The position numbers and the translations under genes were made by a program. From JBDRGC01 sp043818215 (GTDB taxonomy: Bacteria > Chloroflexota > Anaerolineae > Anaerolineales > UBA11858): a stretch of 12,395 nucleotides of DNA. A model generated the notes under the pieces. That model searched no databases, was not told the origin of the DNA, and saw only the letters and a list, made by a program, of their open reading frames with translations. The stretch lies in NCBI GenBank assembly GCA_043818215.1, contig JBDRGC010000469.1, positions 1-12,395 on the forward strand. The letters run 5' to 3'. This document shows, in pieces, positions 1-7,109 of this stretch (positions are counted from its first letter, which is position 1; the number at the start of each line of letters is the position of its first letter).

Positions 1-537
1 GCCGCCATCGATTTGGAAGGTGTCGGACATCAGGGTTCCATTGAAGGCGACTACCTGCCCATAGATATTCGGGAATTGGATATCGTCGGCGTTCCAGACC
101 ACCAGATAGCGATCCCCGGCTTTTTGATGGTATGCCACGTCCGTCCAGGGCACGAGATTGCCTTCGGCGGTTTGGCTGTAGATCAGGGTTTCGGTGAACA
201 CCTCGCCAGCGGCTGAGATGATTCGCCCGTAGATTCTCGACTTATAACCGAGATCTCTTTCATCCCGCCAGACCACCAGGTGTGATCCCCGGTCGCTGTC
301 TGCGGCGATTTCGGGGTAGGTTTGGGCAGAACCGGGATGTTGAGAGATGTCGAACTCAGTCCAGACAGGGTGGACTTGGGATGGTGCCATTTCTGAAGAG
401 GGGACACTCCCCGCAGGCAGGGACTCCCCTTCGAGTGGAGTGGACGGGGCGCCGGCAGTTGCCGCACCCGTCAGCCAGAGGGCAGTTAGCCCCAGGCTGA
501 TGATAAGGGTGGTAATGAAAATGAGTTTCTTGGTCAT
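1..537 (-). CDS. Secreted beta-propeller-like repeat protein, N-terminal part (runs off window edge)
   Basis: The frame is open for exactly 179 codons from ATG at 537 to base 1, with no stop, so the C-terminus lies outside the window. The start is supported by AAAGGAG just upstream of the ATG. Residues 1-28 form a signal peptide: MTKK, then a hydrophobic stretch (LIFITTLIISLGLTALWL) ending near ATAGA, so export is expected. After a Ser/Pro-rich stretch, two repeat units are visible, each with an LVVW core: HLVVWRDERD...RIYGRIISAAG and YLVVWNADDI...NIYGQVVAFNG, about 53 residues apart. This spacing and the VVW...IYG pattern are typical of blade-like repeats in extracellular proteins of Chloroflexota and similar bacteria. 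Ligand and function are unknown. The class call is reasonably sure; the exact family is not. Confidence 0.8.
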   Translation of the reverse strand, partial: MTKKLIFITTLIISLGLTALWLTGAATAGAPSTPLEGESLPAGSVPSSEMAPSQVHPVWTEFDISQHPGSAQTYPEIAADSDRGSHLVVWRDERDLGYKSRIYGRIISAAGEVFTETLIYSQTAEGNLVPWTDVAYHQKAGDRYLVVWNADDIQFPNIYGQVVAFNGTLMSDTFQIDGG

Positions 538-550
538 GGTATGCTCCTTT

Positions 551-568
551 TAGATACACTCGTGTCTA
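551..568. promoter_or_regulatory. Interrupted palindrome just upstream of the secreted-protein RBS
   Basis: The 18-bp sequence tagatacactcgtgtcta reads TAGA-n-AC at one side and GT-n-TCTA at the other (12 of 18 positions symmetric). It sits directly before the ribosome binding site of the secreted repeat protein, within the 54-bp gap after the 67-residue gene. It could be an operator or a small mRNA hairpin. Nothing else supports either role. Confidence 0.25.
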
Positions 569-591
569 GATTTTCGTACTCACGATGTTTT

Positions 592-795
592 CTACTTTTT
601 TAGGACTTGAATAGGTAATAACCCTCCCACCCACCGCTCCAAAAAGCCGGTAAGCGCGGGGATGGAGTCGAAATACTTGGATTGACGCGTTTGAGCGTGG
701 ATCACTTGACCGCGCCAGGAAAATTCATCCTGCTCGGTTTTTTCCCACCAGATACGGACGACGAACGAAGCGTCTTGAATGGGGTTATTGGACAT
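592..795 (-). CDS. Small conserved tryptophan-rich protein, 67 residues
   Basis: I start the gene at ATG 795 (MSNNPIQDASFVVRIWWE) and not at the ATG 30 codons further upstream, because a TATAAT box lies 9 bp before this ATG and the sequence becomes protein-like only from here. The core FVVRIWWEK...FSWRGQVIHAQTRQSKYFDSIPALTGFLERW resembles short uncharacterised proteins I associate with Chloroflexota: a beta-hairpin with RIWWE and WRG, then Tyr-Phe and a helix ending in ERW. No catalytic motif, signal peptide or membrane segment is visible. The gene precedes the secreted repeat protein by 54 bp on the same strand, so they may share a transcript. Function unknown; I give no symbol. Confidence 0.7.
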   Translation of the reverse strand: MSNNPIQDASFVVRIWWEKTEQDEFSWRGQVIHAQTRQSKYFDSIPALTGFLERWVGGLLPIQVLKK

Positions 796-804
796 AGTGG
801 CCCC

Positions 805-841
805 ATTATAGAATGCACCTATCACAAGATTGTCACAAGAT
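805..841 (-). promoter_or_regulatory. Promoter for the 67-residue gene, possibly leaderless, with an 11-bp-spaced direct repeat
   Basis: On the minus strand a perfect TATAAT (805-810) ends 9 bp before ATG 795, so transcription would begin at or almost at the start codon. No ribosome binding site lies between. Upstream, ATCTTGTGA occurs twice (822-830 and 833-841 on the plus strand as tcacaagat), the copies spaced 11 bp, about one helical turn. The repeat overlaps the -35 position, where no good TTGACA match exists, so an activator or repressor site is plausible. The promoter box is seen; leaderless translation is inferred. Confidence 0.5.
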
Positions 842-896
842 GGGGTGGATGGCATGAGTGCGAAGCGGAAATTTTTGTACCCCACCGACCGCCGAA

Positions 897-936
897 ACGA
901 AGGTGCGACGCATTTCCAAAGTGCGTCGCCCTTCGT
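897..936. repeat. Inverted repeat (hairpin), about 18-bp arms
   Basis: The left arm acgaaggtgcgacgcattt pairs with aagtgcgtcgcccttcgt across a loop of about three bases, with one bulged base and one mismatch. No T-run follows on either strand, so it is more like a dispersed palindromic repeat than an intrinsic terminator. It could still slow transcription leaving the regulator gene. Confidence 0.6.
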
Positions 937-953
937 TGCACGCCGACGCGCCG

Positions 954-1061
954 ATCCGCTACTCCGCTACAGTCCGGTGCTGGTTCTCCGCCACCCAAAC
1001 CGGCAGCGGATTATTACGGATTAGCGGATTTCACCCCGCAGACCGCAGCCCCTCCGCTAAT
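954..1061. repeat. Palindromic repeat cluster, TCCGCTAATCCG type
   Basis: Bases 954-980 (atccgctactccgctacag...) and the reverse complement of 1003-1029 agree at about 21 of 27 positions. A third copy in opposite orientation (tccgctaatccgctacagtccgctgc from 1053) pairs again with attagcggat at 1020-1029. The unit TCCG recurs every 8-9 bases. Such alternating palindromes suggest a multicopy intergenic element. Confidence 0.55.
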
Positions 1062-1106
1062 CCGCTACAGTCCGCTGCCGGTTCTCCGCAGCCCAGTTGT
1101 CCGGCA

Positions 1107-1178
1107 ATCCGCCCATTCCGTGAATCCGTGCTCTGCTCTCGGCAGGCAGGATAGTACGGATTTACGGAATGGGCGGAT
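1107..1178. repeat. Long hairpin with 26-bp arms, same repeat family
   Basis: Arm 1107-1132 and arm 1153-1178 are reverse complements with two mismatches in 26 positions, around a 20-base loop that contains a small CTGC/GCAG stem. The arms carry the ATCCGCCCATTCCGT motif, related to the TCCG-periodic repeats just to the left. No T-tract follows, so a terminator role is not clear. Confidence 0.65.
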
Positions 1179-1200
1179 AAGTATCCATTGCACAGGTATC

Positions 1201-1232
1201 ACTCGCTGACTCGCTGATTCGCTGACTCGCCT
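1201..1232. repeat. 8-bp tandem repeat, four units
   Basis: The units are actcgctg, actcgctg, attcgctg and actcgcct: three near-identical copies and a degenerate fourth. The array ends two bases inside the stop codon of the large regulator gene. It is a simple-sequence array that may vary in copy number. Confidence 0.75.
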
Positions 1233-4200
1233 ACTTCCCCTTCAACACCTTCAAATCCCCCCTGATCGTGCGAGTGCTCACCCCCAGAGCATTGGCCAAA
1301 TCCTTTTGGGTGGGGACCCCGCCCTGATCATGGGCCTCCCGCAGCAGGCGGCGCAACCGCGCCCTGCGGAGGGCAACTTTCCCTTCTTTACCCCTGATTT
1401 CTTCATCTTCAGGGCCGGCATCCACAGTCCAAACGACCGGCACCTGTTTCGCATTCGAGAGGGGTCCGCCGGTGGGGGATCCTGACCGGGCAAGAAAAAC
1501 CTGCATCCAACGTTGGGAGGTAGTTGAGCTGGTGCAGGCCAGGAAATGTTCCCACTGTTCCCGCAAAATTTCTGGCGGGAAGGTCTCCTTGAGCGTTGAG
1601 GCCGCCTTTTCGTAGACTTTCTCGGCTTGCCAGACATACGGAATTGCCTGTGACGCTTTGTCCTGTGCCCTGTAAAGGGCGGCGTGCAACGCCAGCAATC
1701 CGGCCCGGATCAACGATGATTGCTGTGTTGGGATGCGCGATAACCCATTTTTCACCACATCGAGGCCGCGTTCTGGCAGGCCCAGCGCGCAGTAAGCCCA
1801 TCCCAATAGCAAGGAGTAGCGGAGAGAGATGGGGTACAGGTCTATTTCTCGGGCAATTGGGAACCCGGTTTGCAGGTGGGGAAGCGCTTTGACGGATTGG
1901 CGTTCCCAAAGGAAGGCTTCGGCGAGGTTGAGACAGGTGAGCGTGCGCTGCCAGTCCGTCAAGGATTGGGCTGCATCCAGAGCTGCTTTCAAATTCGCGT
2001 AGCCGGTATCCGGCTCCCCCAAGATGACCTGATCAAGTCCCAATTCGCTTTGCGCAGTGATCTTTCCGGCCTCGAAAGCGGCCTCCGATGCCAGGGTGAA
2101 CGCCTCCCGGTGGAGGGGGAGAGCCTTTTGGGGAGCGCCCATCTGCCGCAGGCGTCTTCCCAATTCCACCAGGGTGCCGACGATGACGGTGGGGGTATTG
2201 CTTTCGCGACCCAATTCCAGGGATTCGTTGAGCAGTTGCAGGCCGGTTCCCAATTCGCCATTATGCCAATGCGCCAGCCCCTTGTGGTAGGCGCAGAGTG
2301 CGGCCAGGTAAGCGTTTCCCGCAAGCTCTTTTGAGTTACTGTCTAAGGCGTTGAGGGTCTCCAGGCTGGCTTGATAGTCGCCCCGGTACCACTGGACCGC
2401 GCCAATCCCCATTTTGACCCAGGGAAATGAGCCGGACGCACCGATTTTCTGAAAATGGGCGAGCGCCGCGGTCAGAGCTTCCCCTGCCTGGGCCAGTCTT
2501 CCCTCGCTGATGGAAAGGAACCCGATATTGGTTTGTGTTTTGGCAGCGTTGCGCTGGTCACCTAGCTGCTCCCAAAGTTGCAAGGCATCCTGATAGGTTT
2601 CGAGCGCAGTAGTGTGCTCGCTCAAAAAATGATAGCTAACAGCCAAATATTGCAGGCAGCCTGCCTGTCCGCGGATGTGATTTAATTTTTGGAAAGTTTT
2701 CAATCCTGCGTGCAGCGTTTCCCGTGCTCCTTTATGCTCGCCGCGCTGGTTGTGAAATGCCCCCATGTCCATGAGTGCCAGCGCGGCCTCTTCAGGCGCG
2801 CCCGCAGCTTCGGCCAGCTCGAATGCCCGCCGGGATTCATTCAGCCCGGTTTCCCAATCGCCGTAACGGTCGCCTTTTACCCACCCGATCATCCGGATCG
2901 CCACCGACATCGCGGCTTGATCAGCCAACTGTTCTGCGACGCGAAGCATGATCTGGTAGGCCTTGATAGCAGATTCATAGTCGCTAATGTGATCGTACAC
3001 CCAACCCAACTGTGGGCAAACGGCTAAGATCGTGCGTTGAGCAGCATCATCCCCCAACGTCAATGCAGCTTCGACGGCCCAATTGAAATAAGTGATCGCT
3101 TCCTGGTTGGCATATACCTTCGCGGCGTCTTCCCCGGCTTGTTGGGCGTAACGCATCGTCCTGGGCAAGTCGTTGCCGCGGCGAAAATGGGCGGCGATCT
3201 CACCTTTTTGTTCAGGCGAGAATTTTTCGAGCGACTCCCCGGCGCGCAAGTGCAGTGTTTGCGCTCTGTCTTCGTGGATATGGTCGTAGACCACTTGCTG
3301 GACGAGGTCGTGGGAAAAGCGGTAGGCGTCGACATCCTCCAGGATGAATTGGCGGTGGAGCAGCTCGTTGCTGGCCGCCAGGAGGGATTCTTCCCCCATC
3401 CCGGCGGTATTGTTCCACAATTCAAAGTCGAAGCGTCTCCCCAGGACCGCACCGACTTCCAGAACGTTCCGCTCGTGGGGGTGCAGCCGGGCCAGCCGGG
3501 CCGCGATCACATCCTGGATTGCGGAAGGTATCGGCCAGCTTTCCTCTCGGGGAAATGTCCAGCCTCCTTGAGGGGCGGGGGTCAATCGCCCCGTTTCGAG
3601 CAGTTCCCGGATGATTTCTATCGTGAAGAGCGGGTTTCCCTGGGTGCGGTCGAAAACAGCTTGCGAGAAGTCGTCCAATCTGGCCAGATCGCCGAGTAAT
3701 TGCTGGGTGAGGGTGGATGTATTCTCGAAGGATAGCGGCGCTAACGCAATTTTTCCGATCAATCCGCCGCGATCCAATTCAAGGATGATCTCCCAAACAT
3801 CGTCCCGGTCACGAAGTTCACCACTGCGGGCCGTGCCGATGATGAGAACCGGGGTGCCGGCCAGTCCTTTTGCCAATCTCGGGAGAATGGCAAGGGTTGC
3901 CGCGTCCATCTGGTGACAATCTTCAAAGACGAGCAAATGAGGCACAATCGTCCCAAGCGCGTGGAAGCAGGCACCGAGAGCCTGGTGCAACTCGATTTCT
4001 TCGATATTGGAAGCGGGCGCGCCCAATCCGGGAAGCAGGGTTGTGAGGACATCAAAAGTCCCGGCCGGCAGGATACGTTGAAGTTGGGACACCCGCAATG
4101 GAGTGAGCGCCTGAGTTAGAATTTCCACCAGCGGCGCATACGGGACAGGGCGGCACTGTCCCCACAGAACTTGCACTCCGCGCCATTCAGCACCTGTTGT

Positions 4201-5142
4201 GACCGCTTCCACCAGCCGGGTTTTTCCGATCCCAGGCGCCCCCTCTATGAAGATCATCCCGCCGATTCCATCGCGGAGAGCATCCAATCGAGTGAGAAGC
4301 GTTTCCCTTTGGGTCTGTCGCCCGATCAGAGGAATGGGTTGACCGGTTTGGAGGAGGGAGGCAGGGAGCGGTGGGGGGTGAGAGGCGGGAAGCGGGTGGG
4401 CGGGGGAGGCAGGGAGCGGGTGGGTGGCGCGCATCCGGCGGATTTTTGCGGCCTGGGCCTGGGTTTCCGGGGCGGGCTGGAGGCCGAGTTCGGTTTGCAG
4501 CGCCTTCTGGCAGGCCTGGTACTGGTTGAGCGCGGCCTCTCGCTGTCCCCAGGCGATGTATATTTCCATTGCCTGCCGATGGATGTCTTCCCGGAGCGGG
4601 TCGCGCAGCAAAATTTGGGCGCTGTAAGCGAGGGCTTTGGTGAGTTCACCCAGTGATTGGTGCCCAGCAACTAAATCGCTCAGGGCTTGCAGATATAGCA
4701 AGCGCAATCGTTCAGCCTCGACCAGCACCCAATCCTCGTACCAGCCCTCGAGAAAATCACCCCGGTAAAGCTGGGCGGCTTCTTCAAGATTTGCTAGTTT
4801 TTCAGAACCCGGCATTTCCGATGTGCAAAGCGTTTCGAATGCGACCGCGTCGATCCAGTGCGGGCTGTAGGCGTTGAAACCTAGCCGATTGCGCTCATTG
4901 ATGAGGTAACCTTCTGGCAACGTGTTCCGCAAGCGCCAGAGGGTGGTGTTTAGATTACGTTGGGCGCGCGGCTCTGGATAATCGCCCCAAAACATGCCCG
5001 CCAACTGTTCCCGCGAGAATAACCTCTGGCGGTTGCAAACCAGGTAAGCCAGCAAGTTTCGCGTCTTTTGTGTTGGGAACGGCGGGAGCGGAGAACCTTC
5101 CCAGGTAGCGCTAAAGTTTCCGAGGAGGTAAATGCGAAGCAT
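1231..5142 (-). CDS. BTAD/AAA-STAND/TPR transcriptional regulator with a C-terminal HTH, 1303 residues
   Basis: This is a cytoplasmic signal-responsive transcription factor of the AfsR/SARP-like type. Residues 1-95 are an OmpR-like winged helix (MLRIYLLGNF, then LFSREQLAGMFWGDYPEPRAQRNLNTTLWRLR), and about 96-235 a BTAD helical domain. Residues 240-262 are a low-complexity linker of three HPLPAS-like units. An AAA_16/STAND ATPase follows: Walker A GAPGIGKT (301-308), Walker B LLVFED (403-408), GTARS (436-440) and QGNPLFTIEI (501-510). Helical TPR-like repeats fill about 640-1200 (for example DYESAIKAYQ, HTTALETYQDAL). Residues 1255-1303 carry a basic helix and an HTH (PTQKDLANALGVSTRTIRGDL). 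The start is fixed by the family N-terminus; the Shine-Dalgarno match (AAAAGGA) is distant. The gene has no close partner. The ligand sensed by the TPR part and the target genes are unknown. Confidence 0.9.
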   Translation of the reverse strand: MLRIYLLGNFSATWEGSPLPPFPTQKTRNLLAYLVCNRQRLFSREQLAGMFWGDYPEPRAQRNLNTTLWRLRNTLPEGYLINERNRLGFNAYSPHWIDAVAFETLCTSEMPGSEKLANLEEAAQLYRGDFLEGWYEDWVLVEAERLRLLYLQALSDLVAGHQSLGELTKALAYSAQILLRDPLREDIHRQAMEIYIAWGQREAALNQYQACQKALQTELGLQPAPETQAQAAKIRRMRATHPLPASPAHPLPASHPPPLPASLLQTGQPIPLIGRQTQRETLLTRLDALRDGIGGMIFIEGAPGIGKTRLVEAVTTGAEWRGVQVLWGQCRPVPYAPLVEILTQALTPLRVSQLQRILPAGTFDVLTTLLPGLGAPASNIEEIELHQALGACFHALGTIVPHLLVFEDCHQMDAATLAILPRLAKGLAGTPVLIIGTARSGELRDRDDVWEIILELDRGGLIGKIALAPLSFENTSTLTQQLLGDLARLDDFSQAVFDRTQGNPLFTIEIIRELLETGRLTPAPQGGWTFPREESWPIPSAIQDVIAARLARLHPHERNVLEVGAVLGRRFDFELWNNTAGMGEESLLAASNELLHRQFILEDVDAYRFSHDLVQQVVYDHIHEDRAQTLHLRAGESLEKFSPEQKGEIAAHFRRGNDLPRTMRYAQQAGEDAAKVYANQEAITYFNWAVEAALTLGDDAAQRTILAVCPQLGWVYDHISDYESAIKAYQIMLRVAEQLADQAAMSVAIRMIGWVKGDRYGDWETGLNESRRAFELAEAAGAPEEAALALMDMGAFHNQRGEHKGARETLHAGLKTFQKLNHIRGQAGCLQYLAVSYHFLSEHTTALETYQDALQLWEQLGDQRNAAKTQTNIGFLSISEGRLAQAGEALTAALAHFQKIGASGSFPWVKMGIGAVQWYRGDYQASLETLNALDSNSKELAGNAYLAALCAYHKGLAHWHNGELGTGLQLLNESLELGRESNTPTVIVGTLVELGRRLRQMGAPQKALPLHREAFTLASEAAFEAGKITAQSELGLDQVILGEPDTGYANLKAALDAAQSLTDWQRTLTCLNLAEAFLWERQSVKALPHLQTGFPIAREIDLYPISLRYSLLLGWAYCALGLPERGLDVVKNGLSRIPTQQSSLIRAGLLALHAALYRAQDKASQAIPYVWQAEKVYEKAASTLKETFPPEILREQWEHFLACTSSTTSQRWMQVFLARSGSPTGGPLSNAKQVPVVWTVDAGPEDEEIRGKEGKVALRRARLRRLLREAHDQGGVPTQKDLANALGVSTRTIRGDLKVLKGK

Positions 5143-5179
5143 GGGGGGTATACTTGTCCTTTTATCTCTGCTTACCGGA

Positions 5180-5307
5180 TGTCATTCCCCAAAGCACCCT
5201 GCGGGTAGGCTACGCACGGGACGATGTACGAGGAACGTTCTGTGTAACGAAGCAATCTCCCCTCAGGTAAGCAGGAGATTGCTTCGCACAGAACGCTCGC
5301 AATGACA
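5180..5307. repeat. Palindromic intergenic element with TGTCATT/AATGACA ends
   Basis: The outer ends TGTCATT (5180-5186) and AATGACA (5301-5307) are inverted copies. Inside, gaacgttctgtg...cgaagcaatctcc (5233-5260) pairs with ggagattgcttcgcacagaacgctc (5274-5298), with a three-base bulge and one mismatch around a 13-base loop. The strings GCAATCTCC, GATTGCTTCG and CGCTCGCAATGACA match a dispersed palindromic repeat I have seen in many bacterial genomes. It lies upstream of the large regulator and may be a mobile, non-coding repeat. Confidence 0.65.
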
Positions 5308-5355
5308 CGCTGAGTTAAAATCTTCTTCTGAAAGTCTATAGGCAATTGGCAAGAA

Positions 5356-5501
5356 TCAGTGTTCGGTTGGCACTAACTGACACGGCATGGGGGATCCCAC
5401 GATGCCATCGTTTGGCGATAGTTCCCCCGAGGCGAGTTGTTCGAACAGGTTCTCGGCAATCTGGATATCAATGTCATTAAGCTGATTGACTGACAAATCT
5501 T
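5356..5501 (-). pseudogene. C-terminal fragment of an unrecognised small protein, cut by the IS
   Basis: On the minus strand a protein-like frame runs from the presumed IS edge to TGA at 5356-5358. It reads KDLSVNQLNDIDIQIAENL, then FEQLASGELSPNDGIVGS and PMPCQLVPTEH. Codon use looks coding (Gln, Asn, Glu and Ala mixed, no runs). No start codon lies between the IS edge and this stretch. If the IS is removed at the ATCTT repeat, the frame continues without a stop into 6875-6956 beyond the IS. I do not recognise the family, and it could also be chance open sequence. Confidence 0.4.
5497..5501 (+). repeat. Candidate target-site duplication, left copy (ATCTT)
   Basis: ATCTT here and at 6870-6874 flank the transposase region. 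The match is only five bases, so it is tentative. It is the one short direct repeat near both ends that also restores a continuous minus-strand frame when the element is removed. Confidence 0.35.
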
Positions 5502-6869
5502 TTAGGGAGTGTTCCCCAAAACCCAGAAATGAGTTATCTTTCCTTTTATTCACCACAAACGAAAGGAAGACACAAATGAAAAACACTCCCAATTTGTACG
5601 ATACTCTATTTCAGATACTTGGTCAACATGCACATTGGCTTGATGTTCGACATCTTCATACTTTGGTATGGATGATGGTCGGTCTTATCAAAAGTAAAAC
5701 CATTAGTTTACCAGAGTGGGCAACCTTTGTTGACAGTCGAGCTAAGTTTGCACAAAGCACAGTACGAAGATTCAGTCGTTGGATCCACAATGAGCGTATC
5801 AAAACATACAAGTTGTACGGTCCAATTATTCAGGAAGTGTTGCTAGAATGGGGCCAAAACACGATATATTTGGCGCTCGACACAACCATGTTATGGGATC
5901 AGTTCTGCCATATTCGCATATCTGTGATTTATCGTGGGCGTGCAATTCCTCTGGTCTGGAAAACCATAGAACACAATAGCAGCACAGTTGCACTAAAAGA
6001 TTATCAAGATTTGCTAGATGCAGCCGCAAAACTCCTGCCAAGTGGAGCAAATATCATCTTTTTGGCCGATCGCGGCTTTGCAGACACAAAATTGATGAAA
6101 TATCTAAGCGAAAAGCTGCATTGGCACTGGCGTATTCGCATCAAATCCAGTTTTTATGTATACCGACGCAATCAGCGCCGTACCAAGATTAGCAGCATCA
6201 AACAAAAACGTGAACAAGCTCATATTTGGCACAATGTTTACATTACAGGGAAGATGTATGGCGTTTTGCATTTAGCTTTGGCAAAACCGCACGGCACCAA
6301 AGAAAGTTGGTTTATTGTTAGCGATCAGCCCACAGACCTCTCTACATTCGACGAATATGGCTTGCGCTTTGATATCGAAGAGAACTTTCTGGACGATAAA
6401 TCAGGCGGATTTCAAATCGAATCTTCTCTCTTCCGTTCCGCATATGCTGTATCGCGCTTATATCTAGTTTTAGCTATCGCTACTTTGTTCTTGGTTAGTC
6501 AGGGTACAGAGGTTGTTGAATCTAACAAGCGACGCTGGGTAGATGCGCACTGGTTTCGAGGCAACAGCTACCTAAAAATCGGCTGGAAATGGGTGTTGCG
6601 TGCTTTCGTCAAAGGTTTCGATCTGATTACGCAGCTTTTCTTGTCTCCCTTGCCTGACCCTGAACCAGCTAAAGCTTCTAACAAACAGGAAGAAAAACAG
6701 AAAATAAAGCGTGTGTTGTCCGTTCAAACTGAGGTCTACATGCCGTATGTGCTAAAACCAGCCCGAGATTCAGCAATTCCCAGTATGAATTAGATAAAAT
6801 CAGCCCAATATTTAAAGTTGACAGTTTTTGACCAAAAAAATGCAAAATCACGCGTGTTACCCCCTTTAT
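5502..6869 (+). mobile_element. IS4-type insertion sequence, about 1.37 kb
   Basis: A single transposase gene occupies most of the element, in line with IS4-family elements. Ends are inferred from the candidate 5-bp duplication. Close to those ends, AGGGAGT (5504-5510) and ACCCCCT (6859-6865, reading AGGGGGT inward) form a poor 6-of-7 inverted repeat, offset by two and four bases from the duplication. Clear long terminal inverted repeats were not found, so the exact boundaries are uncertain by several bases, or the element may be an old copy with eroded ends. Confidence 0.6.
5576..6793 (+). CDS. IS4-family DDE transposase, 405 residues
   Basis: The enzyme cuts and rejoins the ends of the insertion sequence using an RNase H-like DDE site. 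The start is ATG 5576, preceded by GAAAGGAAG; the open frame extends 30 codons further upstream, but that part has no ribosome site and overlaps the probable IS end. Catalytic residues by position: D102 (YLALDTTMLWD), D165 (IIFLADRGFAD) and E268. E268 lies inside a complete IS4 signature Y-x2-R-x3-E-x6-K (Y261, R264, E268, K275 in YGLRFDIEENFLDDKSG). A basic, Gln/Lys-rich tail ends the protein. Length is normal for the family, no frameshift is seen, and the catalytic triad is intact, so the enzyme may be active. Base composition is AT-richer than the regulator to its left. Confidence 0.92.
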   Translation: MKNTPNLYDTLFQILGQHAHWLDVRHLHTLVWMMVGLIKSKTISLPEWATFVDSRAKFAQSTVRRFSRWIHNERIKTYKLYGPIIQEVLLEWGQNTIYLALDTTMLWDQFCHIRISVIYRGRAIPLVWKTIEHNSSTVALKDYQDLLDAAAKLLPSGANIIFLADRGFADTKLMKYLSEKLHWHWRIRIKSSFYVYRRNQRRTKISSIKQKREQAHIWHNVYITGKMYGVLHLALAKPHGTKESWFIVSDQPTDLSTFDEYGLRFDIEENFLDDKSGGFQIESSLFRSAYAVSRLYLVLAIATLFLVSQGTEVVESNKRRWVDAHWFRGNSYLKIGWKWVLRAFVKGFDLITQLFLSPLPDPEPAKASNKQEEKQKIKRVLSVQTEVYMPYVLKPARDSAIPSMN

Positions 6870-6874
6870 ATCTT
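6870..6874 (+). repeat. Candidate target-site duplication, right copy (ATCTT)
   Basis: This is the partner of the ATCTT at 5497-5501, directly after the presumed right end of the insertion sequence. Tentative because of its short length. Confidence 0.35.
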
Positions 6875-6956
6875 CTTGGATGAAACGGAAACTACTGGTT
6901 ATTCGTTTCCAAATGATCTGCTTTTTCGAACGTTTCGTTGTTGTTTTTCTGAGCAA
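6875..6956 (-). pseudogene. Possible N-terminal fragment of the gene split by the IS
   Basis: On the minus strand a frame opening at TTG 6956 reads LLRKTTTKRSKKQIIWKR, then ITSSFRFIQED, and enters the IS. Rejoined at one ATCTT copy, it continues as ...FRFIQED-LSVNQLNDIDI into the fragment at 5356-5501 in the same phase, giving a basic N-terminal half and an acidic C-terminal half. There is no ATG and no visible ribosome site, so the real start may be lost. Weakly supported. Confidence 0.3.
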
Positions 6957-7109
6957 ACTAATTGATGATAGAAAATCGAGGTTATCTGCAGTTGTAATTA
7001 TAACTAACGGGCTTATTTGTTCTTAATCAGGTTATCGAAATAGCGATTCATGATGGAAAACGCGTTGAAAACCCAGTACAGAATCGAGAGAGCTTTCGAT
7101 GTGTTTTTG
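6957..7109. other. Non-coding stretch
   Basis: I see no gene here. A 16-bp near-palindrome (agttgtaattataact, 6990-7005) is present, along with AT-rich sequence. A plus-strand open frame starting at 7050 has no ribosome site and overlaps a better minus-strand fragment. Confidence 0.5.

Larger units (their letters stand above)
796..1230. other. GC-rich spacer between regulator 3' end and the small gene, packed with repeats
   Basis: This 435-bp spacer contains no gene I can support. It holds the promoter of the small gene, one hairpin (897-936), a cluster of TCCGCTAATCCG-like palindromic repeats (954-1178) and an 8-bp tandem repeat (1201-1232). Open frames crossing it on the plus strand translate to Arg/Pro/Ser-rich sequence with no protein character. 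Confidence 0.7.

Noticed and set aside
897..1178. Palindrome cluster as a CRISPR array
   Set aside because: The units are self-complementary and in alternating orientation with no regular unique spacers, so they are palindromic repeats and not direct CRISPR repeats.
682..1209. Plus-strand open frame of 175 codons across the small gene and the repeat spacer
   Set aside because: It is antisense to the 67-residue gene, and its second half translates palindromic repeats into Pro/Arg/Ser-rich sequence.
3037..3699. Plus-strand open frame of 220 codons
   Set aside because: It lies wholly antisense to the BTAD/AAA regulator, which has recognisable domains. The antisense translation has no family features and follows from the GC-rich codon pattern.
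4171..4656. Plus-strand open frame of 161 codons
   Set aside because: Antisense to the BTAD and linker part of the regulator. Its Gly/Arg-rich stretch is the complement of the HPLPAS-coding repeat.
5486..5575. Thirty-codon N-terminal extension of the transposase
   Set aside because: It would start outside the presumed IS and lacks a ribosome site, while ATG 5576 has a good one and a normal family start.
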